Origin: a bacterium
GTDB taxonomy: Bacteria; Zixibacteria; MSB-5A5; CAIYYT01
DNA length: 64,000 nucleotides
Direction: 5' to 3'
Assembly (NCBI GenBank): GCA_016708315.1
Contig: JADJGC010000023.1
Coordinates: forward strand, 558,001-622,000
Made by a program: the position numbers and the translations under genes. The notes under the pieces are model-generated. The model made no database searches. It saw only the letters and a program-made list of their open reading frames with translations, and was not told where the DNA came from. This document shows positions 8,070 to 18,375 of this stretch, piece after piece. The number at the start of each line of letters is the position of its first letter. Position 1 is the stretch's first letter.

Positions 8070-11000
8070 TTATTTATCTCCGAACACCTGTGATAACTTG
8101 GCGTCAGTGCGTTCGTCAAGCACCAATACATTGGGGTACTTGACATCGGTCGCCTTGACTTGCGTCGGATATATCTCGAAACTCGCCAATCCATCGACAG
8201 TCGGAAAACGCTGCCGGAACTTCGCCGCATTATCAACCTTCTGATTGCGTTCAGGAATCAGCTGGTGCATTTCTTTGGCAAGGAACTCATGCGAGTAGGT
8301 CACACCGTGGACGCCGCCATCGGCTGACTGCATGATTCGGGCGATAACGTCAATGTTGCTGTGGCCGGTGAGCGGCTTGCTGAGCGGTTTCAGCGGTTGA
8401 CGCAATCCCTCCCAGTTTGTCATCGTGCCTTCATCCTCGACATAGCTATTGAGAGGAAGGACAACGTCTGCAAGTTTCGCAGTCTCGGTCATGAATAAAT
8501 CGGCGACCACAAGGAACTCAAGTTTCTCAATACGTTTGTACCACGCAGAGTCAATTGCCGGATTCTCACCGAGTATGACCGCGCCTTTAATACTGCCATT
8601 TTCAAAGTCTGTACGGAAATCCCTGCCATTGCCATTCTTTCAAGCACTCGAGATCATTGTGCCACAATGCCGACAAATTGGAGAAAGACTCAGGCGTGAT
8701 CAGCGTTTCACCCGGAAGCAATTTCTGGTCAAACCCTGCGATATGCATTCCACGTGTGTTTGCCTGGCTGGTCAGCAAGATCATGCCGTTGCCTTCAGTA
8801 CCGATACGTCCAGTCATTAGCATCAGCGAGGTCAGCGCCTTGAGATCATTTGATGAACGATCGCGGCGGCTATCGTGATTGTATATTGCGACGACTTTCT
8901 TGTTCTTCGCTGAAAGCAATTTTGCGCACTCTTCAATCTTAGTAGTCCGAACGCCAGTGACCGAAGAGACTTCATCGGTATTTATAACTTCGATGTAGCG
9001 GCGGAAACGATCATAGTTCTTCGTGCGCGATTCGAGATATGGCTTATCGTCGCCACCGTGACGCACAATTTCAGCCATCAGTCCGTTGAGAAGCAACGTT
9101 GCCGTTCCGCGACGCGGGTCAAGCCATTGCGTTGCGAAGCGATTGATGCCGATATCAGCGGAGTTGATCACGATCGCCTGCTTGCCCTTCTTGAGCATGC
9201 GTTTGAGTCGGAAACCGAGAACCGGATTTTCTATGAATGGATCGCAATTGACCAACAATATCAAGTCGGCTGCTTCCAACTCAGCCGTGCCGCAAGTCGA
9301 CACAGTTGCACCCATGACGCTGTCGAGAGCATGAAAGTCAGCCTCGGCCGCCAGATGCTGGAAACTGCCAATCGAGTTGGTCTCGAGTGTGACGCGAGCG
9401 AGCTTGCCTGCAAGGTACAACTCTTCATCAGTAAGTTTGGGCGACGCTGATACCATCATTGCCTTGCGTCCGTATTCGAGGCGAAGGTCCTTCGAGCCTT
9501 GTTCAATCCGCTCCCAGGCCTCTTCCCAAGTGGCCGGAACCAGATCACCACCCTTGCGAACGTATGGCTTGCGGAGTCGTTCATTGCCGAGCAGTTGTTG
9601 ATATCCATAACGACCGCGAACACAAAGTTCGCCGAAGTTCGGTTCGCCTTCGAAAGAGCCGGAGACAAAGAACAAGTCGGCGGTCTTGGCATTGATTTCG
9701 ACATTGCAGCCGATTGAACAGAAGTTGCAGACGTTCTTGACACGGTTCATGACCCAGGGTCCTGAACGGCCAAACGGCAGTTTATTGACTATCGCGCCAG
9801 TCGGGCAGACATCGACGCAATTGCCGCAGGAAACGCAGTTCGTGTCGGCGAGAGCTTTTTCAAGCGCCGGTTTGACCATGGTACGGAATCCGCGATTAAC
9901 GAACCCTAACGCCGAGACGTCAAGAATGTCGGCGCAAGTACGCACACAGCGTCCGCAGTTGATGCACTTATTGGAGTCGAGTGTGATGTACGGATGACGC
10001 GTATCTACCTTGTACCGATTAAACTCGCCCACGAATCGTTTTTGATCAGCTCCATACTCACCACAGTAATCCTGCAACTTGCATTCAAGCGCGACCTGAC
10101 AGCCGCATTCCATACAGCGGCAGGCTTCGAACTTTGCCTGGTCTTCCGTAAGTCCGAGTTCGACTTCCTTGAAGGAATGAATTCTTTCAGCGACGGGCAA
10201 TTCCTTGATGTGTATTCGTTCGCTCGTTTGCGGATCGCAGAAGTCTTCGGTCGTAAACGCCTTGAGATTATCTTTGCGGCTGGCGAATAGCGGTTTGAGC
10301 CGTTCGTAATGGCCAGTCTCGATAAAGCGCTCAATGGCATACGCAGCCATTCGCCCGGCAGCGACAGCATCAATAGCGTCAGCGGGACCGGTGACGACAT
10401 CACCACCCGCAAATACACCGGGACGATTGGTCCTGAAAGTGCCTTCAGCGGCAATGATTGTGTGCCACTTGCTCAGTTCGATGTGATTGTCATCTTCTTT
10501 GTCACCATCGACACCGGCGAGATCGGCCTCTTGTCCAATGGCTGAAATCACAAAGTCGCATTCAAGCGTATAATTGGAATTCTTTTTCTCGACCGGACGA
10601 CGACGACCGGAAGCATCCGGTTCGCCCAATTCCATTTCGATGCACTCCATCGACTGAAGAACACCATCCTTGGAATTGATGTTGGTCGGCGCCGCAAGAT
10701 ACTTGAATACGATTCCCTCTTCTTCGGCAGCGACGATTTCCATTTCGTTTGCCGGCATCTCTTTGCGTGTCCTGCGATACAGAAGTACGACTTCGTCAGC
10801 ACCGAGACGCAATGAGGTTCGCGCCGCATCGATGGCAGTGTTGCCGCCTCCGACAACAACGACTCGCCCCTTTATAGCCGGAGCGTTGTCCATTGTAACA
10901 TCGCGGAGGAAATCCACGCCTCCGAGCACGTTCTTCACCTGCTCATTAGCGATACCCATACTCTTGGCGAGTTGGGCGCCAAGTCCAACGAACACCGATT

Positions 11001-11832
11001 TAAATCCTTGCTCGAATAGCGCGTCAATCGTGATATCCCGTCCAAGTTTGGTATTGGTGTGTACTTCGACGCCGAGATCCGTGATCCACTTGATTTCTTT
11101 ATCGAGAATTTCCTTGGGCAGTCGGTACTCTGGAATTCCGTAGCGCAACATGCCGCCGAGTTCGGGTAATGCTTCAAACACTGTCGGCTCGTAACCTTCA
11201 AGCGTAAGGTAATAGGCGCAAGTCAATCCGGCGGGACCGCCGCCGATAATGGCGACTCTCTTACCATTGCGCGGCTTCGGAACCGGCGTCCACATGTCAT
11301 CAAGGTCTTTGTCGGCGGAGAATCGTTTCAGATAGTCGATCCCAACGGCATCGTCAATCAATTTTCTTCGGCATGACAACTCGCACTTGCGAGTGCAAAC
11401 ACGACCGCAGACCGATGGGAACGGATTCTTTTCTTTGATGAGCTGGACTGCCTCGTGATACTTGCCCAGATACGTCAACGACAGATATCCCTGAATGTCG
11501 ACGTCGGCAGGGCAATTCAATCGACATGCACCGAAGCAATCGGCATGGTGATTGGACACCAGCAGCTCCAGGCAAGTCTTGCGGGCATCGACAACCTTGG
11601 GTGAGCGAGTCTTGAGTACCATTCCATTCCACGGTTTGGTGGCGCAGGACGGTACGAGTTTGCTCATACCTTCAACTTCGACAACACACAAAAAGCATGA
11701 TCCGAACGGTTCGAGCTTCTTGTCGTAACACAGGGTCGGAATTGAATCAAGTTTTTGATCGTGGACGATTTCGAGAATTGTCTTGCCGGGATCAGCGGTG
11801 ACTTCTTTTCCGTTAATTGTAATCGTAATCAT
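8070..11832 (-). CDS. NuoG/FdhA-like iron-sulfur oxidoreductase with GltD-like flavin domain; frameshifted near the 3' end
   Basis: In order: an N-terminal [2Fe-2S] plant-type domain (CYDKKLEPFGSCFLC, about residues 37-70), a His/Cys cluster segment (HHADCFGACRLNC), a GltD-like pyridine-nucleotide/FAD domain (GGGPAGLTCAYY; GGGNTAIDAARTSL; FAGGDVVTGPADA), two [4Fe-4S] ferredoxin motifs (CINCGRCVRTC, CVSCGNCVDVC), a CNFCSIGC cluster and a molybdopterin-oxidoreductase fold. At the position where formate dehydrogenases carry Sec/Cys I see no cysteine (HLAAEAD), so it is probably an electron relay. The first frame stops at 8602; the remaining Mo-domain continues in another frame to 8070. Dropping one base near 8637 gives one 1253-residue protein. 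It is co-operonic with the NuoF- and NuoE-like genes. Confidence 0.82.
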
Positions 11833-11840
11833 AATTCACC

Positions 11841-13604
11841 TTAATCCTTGATAACCGCGTCCTGGTTGCAGACGGTGAAACATTTGCCGCACTGGATACA
11901 CAGTTCCTGAAGAATCTTGTGCGGCTGCTTCTTCTCGCCAATAATCGCATCGGTCGGACAAGAGCGCGGACAGAGCATACAGCCGTTGCACTTTTCCTGG
12001 TCAATCGTGTAGGTCAGCAGCGGCGAGCAGACATGCGCCGGGCATTTCTTCTGCCGAATATGCGCCTCGTACTCGTCGCGGAAATATCGCAGAGTTGACA
12101 ACACCGGATTTGGCGCGGTTTGTCCGAGCCCGCAGAGGGATGCGATCTTTATCTGTTCGCCAAGTTGGTCAAGCGTGACAAGGTCTTCTTCCTTGCCCTT
12201 GTCCTCGGTGATGCGCTCAAGTATTTCGAGCATGCGTTTGGTGCCAATTCGGCAGAACGTACACTTGCCGCACGACTCTGCCTGCGTGAAGGCGAGGAAG
12301 AATTTCGCGACATCCACCATACAGGTGGTTTCATCCATCACGACCATACCGCCGGAGCCCATGATCGCTCCGGTCTTGTTAATTTGCTGGTAGTCAATCA
12401 GAGTCTCGCCAAGCGAAGCGGGAATGCAACCACCCGACGGTCCGCCCATTTGAACAGCTTTGAATTTCTTGTCGTTTACGATACCGCCGCAGATCTTGAA
12501 GATGATATCATTGATACTCATCCCCATCGGAACTTCGACCAGACCGGTCCTCTTGACTTTGCCCGCCATAGCGAAGACTTTGGTGCCTTTGCTGTCATCG
12601 GTGCCGTAGGCAGCATAAGCAGAACCGCCGTTAAGAATTATCCAGGGGATATTCGCAAATGTCTCAACGTTGTTGATGTTCGTCGGTTTGCCCCAAAGGC
12701 CCTGCTGTGCCGGGAATGGCGGCCGGAATCGCGGCATGCCGCGGCGACCTTCAATCGAGGCAATCAGCGCAGTTTCTTCGCCGCAGACAAAAGCACCTGC
12801 GCCTTCCTTAACTTTGATATCGAAATTGAAGCTGCTTCCGAAAATGTTTGCACCAAGCAGTCCCTGCTTTTTCGCTTGTGAGATTGCCAGTCGCAAACGG
12901 GCGACGGCCTTCGGATACTCTGCCCGGCAATAGATGTATGCTTCGTCAGCGCCGATTGCGAATCCGGCAATCATCATTCCCTCTAGGACAGAATGCGGGT
13001 CGCCCTCGAGAACTGAGCGATCCATGAACGCTCCAGGGTCGCCCTCGTCGGCATTGCAGATGATGTACTTCTTCTCAGAGACACTCGCGCGGGTCAGTTC
13101 CCACTTCTTCCCTGTAGGGAAGCCACCGCCACCGCGGCCACGAAGTCCGGAAATCTGAACTTCCTTAATGACCTGTTCCGGTGTCATCTCTTTGACAACT
13201 TTTTCGACTGCCTTATAGCCGCCGCTTTGGAGATACTCTTCCAATGAGCTTGGATCGATCACGCCGCAGTTGCGAAGGACAATGCGCACTTGTTTATCGA
13301 AGAAGCCGACTTCCCGGTCGACGCCGGAAACGAGCCATTCGTCTATCGGAGTATCATTCTGTATGTGTTCAGCGACAATTCGCTTGACGCGATCAGGCGT
13401 GACTTCGCCGTACAAGTATGATTCCTGATTTCCATTGGAAATCGAAACCAGCACTTCGCGATAGCACATGCCGACGCAGCCGGTCTCGCGCAGGAGAAAA
13501 TCTGCACCTTCCTGAAGTTCTTTTTGGAAAGCCTCGAATACTTTTTCGCCACCGGCAGAGATGCCACAAGTTGCCAGCCCTACCATTACTGTTTTTATTG
13601 CCAT
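11841..13604 (-). CDS. NuoF/HydB-like NADH-binding flavoprotein subunit
   Basis: This 587-residue protein has the three-part build typical of HydB-type subunits. An N-terminal thioredoxin-like [2Fe-2S] domain comes first (GLATCGISAGG, ETGCVGMC). Then follows the NuoF core: GRGGGGFPTGKKWE for FMN, NADEGDPGAFMDRS and GAGAFVCGEETAL for NADH, and the [4Fe-4S] ligands ESCGKCTFC with a distal Cys in CGLGQ. Two C-terminal [4Fe-4S] ferredoxin motifs close it (CNGCMLCPRSC, CIQCGKCFTVC). Respiratory NuoF lacks both extra domains. In the family it oxidises NADH or, in bifurcating complexes, splits electrons between NAD and ferredoxin. The stop is 8 bases from the start of the next gene. Confidence 0.9.
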   Translation of the reverse strand: MAIKTVMVGLATCGISAGGEKVFEAFQKELQEGADFLLRETGCVGMCYREVLVSISNGNQESYLYGEVTPDRVKRIVAEHIQNDTPIDEWLVSGVDREVGFFDKQVRIVLRNCGVIDPSSLEEYLQSGGYKAVEKVVKEMTPEQVIKEVQISGLRGRGGGGFPTGKKWELTRASVSEKKYIICNADEGDPGAFMDRSVLEGDPHSVLEGMMIAGFAIGADEAYIYCRAEYPKAVARLRLAISQAKKQGLLGANIFGSSFNFDIKVKEGAGAFVCGEETALIASIEGRRGMPRFRPPFPAQQGLWGKPTNINNVETFANIPWIILNGGSAYAAYGTDDSKGTKVFAMAGKVKRTGLVEVPMGMSINDIIFKICGGIVNDKKFKAVQMGGPSGGCIPASLGETLIDYQQINKTGAIMGSGGMVVMDETTCMVDVAKFFLAFTQAESCGKCTFCRIGTKRMLEILERITEDKGKEEDLVTLDQLGEQIKIASLCGLGQTAPNPVLSTLRYFRDEYEAHIRQKKCPAHVCSPLLTYTIDQEKCNGCMLCPRSCPTDAIIGEKKQPHKILQELCIQCGKCFTVCNQDAVIKD

Positions 13605-13620
13605 ATTAGCTTCGCCTTCC

Positions 13621-14094
13621 CTACTTCCGCTTCAGGTCGCGCACAAGCTTGCGCGTTTTCTGAGGTGTCAAACGTCCGAATGTCTCATTGCTAACCATAA
13701 CTACTGGTGCTAATGAGCAACAACCGAGACACGCGACGGAGACCATGCTGAATTTGCCGTCTTCGGTTGTCTCTTCGTAGTTGATTCCGAGTTCGTCGCT
13801 GAGCGTATTTGCGATTTCCTTGACGCCGTTGACGTGACATGCCGTACCGTTACAGACCTTGATAACTTTTTCACCAAGAGGCTTTGTGCGGAACTGCGCA
13901 TAGAATGTGACTACGCCATAGATCTCTGCCGGGGGAATTCCGGTCACATGACTGATATAGTCGATTGCACGTTCGGATACATAACCGTAAGTGTCTTGTG
14001 CCGACTGGAGCAACGGGATTAAGGCTCCCGCGTGGCCATCGTGCTTCCAGATATCGATATTAAATGGTCTGAATTCTTTGTCTTTCGTCTCCAT
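13621..14094 (-). CDS. NuoE/HydC-like [2Fe-2S] thioredoxin-fold subunit
   Basis: About 157 residues, the size of the 24-kDa NADH dehydrogenase subunit family. The N-terminal helical part (GALIPLLQSAQDTYGYVSE) and the GVVTFYAQF segment are typical. The four cluster ligands are visible as CNGTAC and CLGCC. I prefer the ATG at 14094 because GGAG lies 8 bases upstream; a TTG directly before it is possible. It is the first gene of the three-gene complex and 17 bases ahead of the NuoF-like gene. The subunit passes electrons to or from the flavin of its NuoF-like partner. Confidence 0.92.
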   Translation of the reverse strand: METKDKEFRPFNIDIWKHDGHAGALIPLLQSAQDTYGYVSERAIDYISHVTGIPPAEIYGVVTFYAQFRTKPLGEKVIKVCNGTACHVNGVKEIANTLSDELGINYEETTEDGKFSMVSVACLGCCSLAPVVMVSNETFGRLTPQKTRKLVRDLKRK

Positions 14095-14188
14095 CAATCT
14101 ATCTCCTAATGTAGAGCGCTGAGACGATCACACCGCTAATTCCAAATGGTGTCGGTCGGTAAGCGTTCCCTTTGGCAAAGCTATCTCT

Positions 14189-14206
14189 TTGTGAAAAAAA
14201 TCGCAA
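14189..14206. promoter_or_regulatory. Putative Rex (redox-sensing repressor) operator
   Basis: TTGTGAA-AAAA-ATCGCAA matches the known Rex consensus TTGTGAA-N4-TTCACAA at 12 of 14 positions. It lies about 95 bases upstream of the NuoE-like start. On the minus strand a weak -35-like TTGCGA lies within it, with a weak -10-like TAGCTT 17 bases on. Rex senses the NADH/NAD ratio, which suits control of an NADH-linked complex. No rex gene is in the window. Confidence 0.4.
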
Positions 14207-14284
14207 GCAAAATCGTCCGGTTTATGGATATTTTCCATCCCATTCATGGATTTCTGAGTCAATTTATCTTGTATTAGTGTCGGC

Positions 14285-14836
14285 TTAGACACCAGCAAGC
14301 TTTATGATGCGGCTTTCTTTTGCACGAAGAACACCGGGAAGAGGGCGGATTCTCTCATTTATGATCTTCTCAAGCGTATCGAATGTAGCGGCTTCCATTC
14401 GCAAAACGAGCGAGAACTGGCCACTGGCAACTTCGCAGGAAGTTACAGCGCTTAATACACTTATGGCGCTGAAAATGTCCTCAAAGTGCTGTCGGTCTGT
14501 CTCGAGAAACAGGAAGCATTCCGCATAGGATTTAGCGGATTTGGCAGACTTGGTGTCGTCATCGTTGACACCATCGACTGTCAATTCAACATGACAGACC
14601 TCGACGGAATCGACCTTGTCGATACTGTGAATTGTGTTCCTGACAAACTGGTCGATGCTGGCACCGGGCAGTTCTCGAATGAGAAGTACGATATCATACT
14701 CGCCATCAACTGCATCGGCCGAAATGACCTGCCGAAAATCTGCGATAGTTTGAATTACTTTCAATCGTTCCTGGCGATCACGGACTTTCAAAAGCGCGTA
14801 ACTTCCGGAGAACCGTTCATTATTCTCAAACGTCAT
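14285..14836 (-). CDS. Tandem Lrp/AsnC-type ligand-binding (RAM) domain protein without a DNA-binding domain
   Basis: The 183 residues form two copies of an alpha/beta ferredoxin-like sensor domain. The first is about residues 10-85 (SGSYALLKVR...GEYDIVLLIRE, then a VCHVELTV strand). The second is about residues 100-180 (YAECFLFLET...SGQFSLVLRMEA). This is the C-terminal domain of Lrp/AsnC regulators, but no helix-turn-helix is present. Such stand-alone domains bind amino acids or act as cofactors of full-length regulators. The ATG at 14836 has AGGAG upstream. It lies 191 bases from the NuoE-like gene in the same direction, with the Rex-like site between them, and just downstream of a perfect palindrome. 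Confidence 0.75.
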   Translation of the reverse strand: MTFENNERFSGSYALLKVRDRQERLKVIQTIADFRQVISADAVDGEYDIVLLIRELPGASIDQFVRNTIHSIDKVDSVEVCHVELTVDGVNDDDTKSAKSAKSYAECFLFLETDRQHFEDIFSAISVLSAVTSCEVASGQFSLVLRMEAATFDTLEKIINERIRPLPGVLRAKESRIIKLAGV

Positions 14837-14874
14837 TTATGCTCCTGTATGCAGGCTCTAAGAATGTAGAAAGA

Positions 14875-14890
14875 TTGGTAATGTTACCAA
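14875..14890. promoter_or_regulatory. Perfect palindrome TTGGTAA-TG-TTACCAA, candidate operator
   Basis: This 16-bp inverted repeat has 7-bp perfect arms and lies 39-54 bases upstream of the Lrp-like ATG (14836), in the divergent region before the CHAT gene. Its size and symmetry fit a dimeric repressor site. No binding protein can be assigned. Confidence 0.4.
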
Positions 14891-15043
14891 ACGCCTGCTG
14901 ACACAAAATATAAGGATAGGATTGCCAAGATTAAAGGTGTTTTTGAGACAAATTGGATAAAACCGTTGATTTTTTTGCGTGTTGCATGGCGCTTGTTCAT
15001 CGGACAAATGCGATATAGATTGCCTTCGATGATGGTACGCAAC

Positions 15044-18000
15044 ATGAAATTGACTTTGGTTTACGTCGGGCGAACTGTCTGCCTGCTGTTTCTATTGGCA
15101 GTGTTTCTTTGTGATTCAATCTTGGCACAGAGTAACGTGCAACTTGATTCGCTGAAAAGCGACTCACTCGAATTTGAAAGTCGGTTTGAACTTTACCGCT
15201 ATCTCCAGCGCGGGTTGGAAGAATACTTCGACGGTGGCGACTCAGCTCAGTTGCTGGAATTGAATAATGCCGCGCAATTCGTGTTCGACAGACTTGGAGA
15301 TGACTTCTACATTCGGCAGTGCGCAAAATTCAGCAATTGGCGCAGCAAGCAGTGGTCGGCAAGACAACAGCTGAAATTGGAATTCACTACGAATCAGATG
15401 GGACTCGGAGGCGAACCCAAGGAACGCAATCGGTTCGTTGCCGATATGCGCGAGTTGGCAGAACGCTTTCTCGCACTTGGCGATTCGTCCTCCGCAGTAA
15501 ACTGCTGGCATTTTGCCGGAGCTTCGAGTACCGACATGTCCGGCGCTGAGAGTTTGAAACAACTGTTGGACAAGGCAATTACTGTCAGTCGTATGATCGG
15601 GGATCAGGATGGACTCTCGCGGGGCTACAGTCTTGTTGGTAGATTTCACGAGCAACGAGGGGAATTCCTCAAAGCCGGCGACTATTTCGACTCGGCGCGT
15701 GTCATTAAGACCGAACTTGGCGATCGTGCAGGTACTTCGGACGCGCTCTTCAATATCGCCTCAGTCTACCTCTCGATTGGTGACAAGACGAGCTCCCTTC
15801 GATTTGCCGAGCAAGCTTTGCAGTTGCGGCGCGAAATTGGAGATTCGACTAAGGTAATCCAATCACTGTTAATGATTATTCCGGCGTTTGCTCGCGACGT
15901 TTCCATTTCGACTGCGCGAGAGTGGCTAAGTGAAGCCCGACAGCTCTCGCAAAGGCAATTGTCACAACAACAAAACGAGCGTTTCCTCTATTGCTCCGCC
16001 GTTGTCGCCGAACTTGAGGGTGAAGTCGATAGCGCCTTGAGCCAATACTCGACCGCGCTTGAAATGACACGCAAGTCGCAGAACTCCCGATTGGCGCTGG
16101 CAATACTGCAGAACATCGCATCCCTTGAGTCGGCAATGGGTCGGTTCACGGAGGCGATGAGTCATTACGTCACCGCTCAAGAGATGGCGGCGTCCACTCG
16201 CAATCGCATCGCACAGGCGACAATCTACCACAATCTCGGTTCGCTGCACCAAAGGCTCGGTGATCTCGAACAGGCAAGCGACTACTATCGTCGGGCATTG
16301 GAAATCCGCAACCAGTTTGCGATGCGGATTCAATCTGCTGAGACACTGAGTAATCTCGCAGAACTATTCATGACAACCGGTGATTTGGCGACTGCCGAAG
16401 TTTACGTTCGCCAAGCGTTGCAAATCGCAGAACTTGCCGGCGACAATCGGCGGCTCGCATCATCACTCACGCACCTGGCGCACTTACGTCAACTGCAAGG
16501 AGACCACAGCGGCGCAATGAGTGCCCTTGATAGTGCCGAATCAATTGGCTCCGAATCACAATCTGTTCAGCGCAGAATCGACTTTCTCTGTTTGCGGGCG
16601 GAATTTTCACGACAGAATCGTTCGATAACGGCAGCAAGCAAGTATCTCGCAGAAGCTAAGTCACTTCTCGACTCCTGTTCGACTTACTCCAATGTTCAGC
16701 GCGTTGAGATAATCAACGCGGCACTTGCCGCAGACCAAAAGCAGTGGTTGTCTGCATTCCACACTCTTGCCGGAGTCATAGCGCGTTCCGAACAATCGCG
16801 TGGAAGCATACCCGATCCGCAATTGCGGACGAGTTTTCAAGGTCGCTCTCGCTTTGTCTACGAACAAATGGTAACAGCGCTTTACCATCTGCGAGAGTCT
16901 GGACAACTTGCCGGCGCCGAGGACTCACTTCTTGTCTACATCGAAAAAGCGAAGTCGCGTGGACTTCTCGATGCATTGGGAAGCAACGACGAGATTCCCG
17001 CGTCTCCGGCAGAGACGAAATTGAAGAAAGAGGAACTGCGCCTATTGCGCTCGCTGGAACAGATTGAGCAGACTCTTGCAGACGATGGGGATGGCCAATC
17101 AATCAAGCGCAAACTTGCTTCGCTGCAAGAGCTGGAACTTCAATTGGCAAACCTGCGCCTGAAGCAGAGTCTTGCAGATCCCGGGTCCGAGAGATCCTTT
17201 GCGCCGTCGCCGATGGCGATTCGGAAGATCCAGAAGACTCTCCCGGATGCGCGTACCGCATTGATGTCATTTTTATTGGCGCCGGATGCCGGCTATGTCG
17301 TTCGGATCGACCAGAAACAGATTGCTGTACACAAGATTGCCGGACGAAGCGAGATCACCAACTTGGTTTCCGAGTTTGCCCGCTTGATTCAAACATCAAT
17401 AAAAGACGAATCTCTGCTGGATAACCTTTTGATCATTGCTGACGTCCTGGGTGAACCGCTTCTGCCAGACTCCGTGCTTCCTTTCGGCGACTATGACCAC
17501 ATCCTGGTATCTGCTGACGGAATACTAAACGTGCTGCCGTTTGAAGCACTTCGACGCGATAGCAAGTATCTGATTGAATATGCGTCAGTCGCTTCGATTC
17601 CGTCGCTCTTCTTGTATAGCTCGACGAATAGCAAAACGACTGCGCAAGAGAGCCGCAGACTATTGGCGCTCGCCGATCCAAGAAACGACACACAGCAGAA
17701 GCAGTTGCCATTTAGCGTCCGTGAAGTCGATTGGATCAGCGACATTTTTGGCAAATCCAACTGCACAATTCTGACTGCCGCCGATGCCACCAAATCAGAA
17801 TTACTGAAACTGAGATTGTCGGACTACGACATCGTCCATGTTGCAACGCACTCAACGATCAACTACAACAATCCGCGCCGATCAAAGATTTGGCTTTCGA
17901 CTGATACGCTCTCTACTGACTTTGGGAATGCACTTACCCTGGCAGAGATAGGCGAGCTCAATCTGTCTGCCGACTTGGTGGTTTTGTCATCGTGTGAATC

Positions 18001-18274
18001 AGGCGGCGGCAAACTCGACATTGGCGAAGGTATCGAGGGCTTTGTGAAGGCATTTATGCAAGCCGGAGCAAGAAACATGCTGGTCTCGCTCTGGGAGGTC
18101 GAGGACTTCACAACTGCGACGTTTATGAAAACTTTCTACGAGAATATCAATAAGGGCTATGCCGAGGCTCTTCGGTCTGCCAAACTAGAGATGATAGCAT
18201 CTCCCCGACTACGCCACCGTCACCCCTACTACTGGTCTCCATTTAGGCTCACTTTGGGTGAATCGCTGCGCTAA
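15044..18274 (+). CDS. Secreted TPR-CHAT domain protein (caspase-like protease fold)
   Basis: I place the start at the ATG at 15044 because it directly precedes a signal peptide (KLTLVY...LLFLLAVFLCDSILAQS); upstream in-frame starts (15008, 15029, 15032, or a TTG at 14966) cannot be excluded and no clear ribosome site is seen. The central region, about residues 200-560, contains at least six tetratricopeptide repeats (for example NLGSLHQRLGDLEQASDYY). The C-terminal CHAT domain carries the catalytic pair: His in VHVATHS and Cys in VLSSCESGG, then the typical VSLWEVEDFTTATFM end. CHAT domains are caspase-like peptidases. Secretion suggests an envelope or extracellular role. A secreted subtilase gene follows 101 bases later, suggesting a two-protease unit. 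Confidence 0.85.
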   Translation: MKLTLVYVGRTVCLLFLLAVFLCDSILAQSNVQLDSLKSDSLEFESRFELYRYLQRGLEEYFDGGDSAQLLELNNAAQFVFDRLGDDFYIRQCAKFSNWRSKQWSARQQLKLEFTTNQMGLGGEPKERNRFVADMRELAERFLALGDSSSAVNCWHFAGASSTDMSGAESLKQLLDKAITVSRMIGDQDGLSRGYSLVGRFHEQRGEFLKAGDYFDSARVIKTELGDRAGTSDALFNIASVYLSIGDKTSSLRFAEQALQLRREIGDSTKVIQSLLMIIPAFARDVSISTAREWLSEARQLSQRQLSQQQNERFLYCSAVVAELEGEVDSALSQYSTALEMTRKSQNSRLALAILQNIASLESAMGRFTEAMSHYVTAQEMAASTRNRIAQATIYHNLGSLHQRLGDLEQASDYYRRALEIRNQFAMRIQSAETLSNLAELFMTTGDLATAEVYVRQALQIAELAGDNRRLASSLTHLAHLRQLQGDHSGAMSALDSAESIGSESQSVQRRIDFLCLRAEFSRQNRSITAASKYLAEAKSLLDSCSTYSNVQRVEIINAALAADQKQWLSAFHTLAGVIARSEQSRGSIPDPQLRTSFQGRSRFVYEQMVTALYHLRESGQLAGAEDSLLVYIEKAKSRGLLDALGSNDEIPASPAETKLKKEELRLLRSLEQIEQTLADDGDGQSIKRKLASLQELELQLANLRLKQSLADPGSERSFAPSPMAIRKIQKTLPDARTALMSFLLAPDAGYVVRIDQKQIAVHKIAGRSEITNLVSEFARLIQTSIKDESLLDNLLIIADVLGEPLLPDSVLPFGDYDHILVSADGILNVLPFEALRRDSKYLIEYASVASIPSLFLYSSTNSKTTAQESRRLLALADPRNDTQQKQLPFSVREVDWISDIFGKSNCTILTAADATKSELLKLRLSDYDIVHVATHSTINYNNPRRSKIWLSTDTLSTDFGNALTLAEIGELNLSADLVVLSSCESGGGKLDIGEGIEGFVKAFMQAGARNMLVSLWEVEDFTTATFMKTFYENINKGYAEALRSAKLEMIASPRLRHRHPYYWSPFRLTLGESLR

Positions 18275-18375
18275 CGTCGATTTGCGTGTACCTTGCGTTA
18301 GTGAATTGTTAGAAATTCGTTAATCAAAGCATTCATCTTGACTTTATTTTCCAACTCAAACTACTTGAGGTCCAG

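Noticed and set aside
8070..11832. Functional formate dehydrogenase
   Set aside because: No Cys or Sec (TGA) is seen at the catalytic position of the molybdopterin domain, and the other domains fit an electron relay.
12120..12881. Long plus-strand open frame (253 codons)
   Set aside because: It lies antisense to the clearly identified NuoF-like gene and its translation has no recognisable features.
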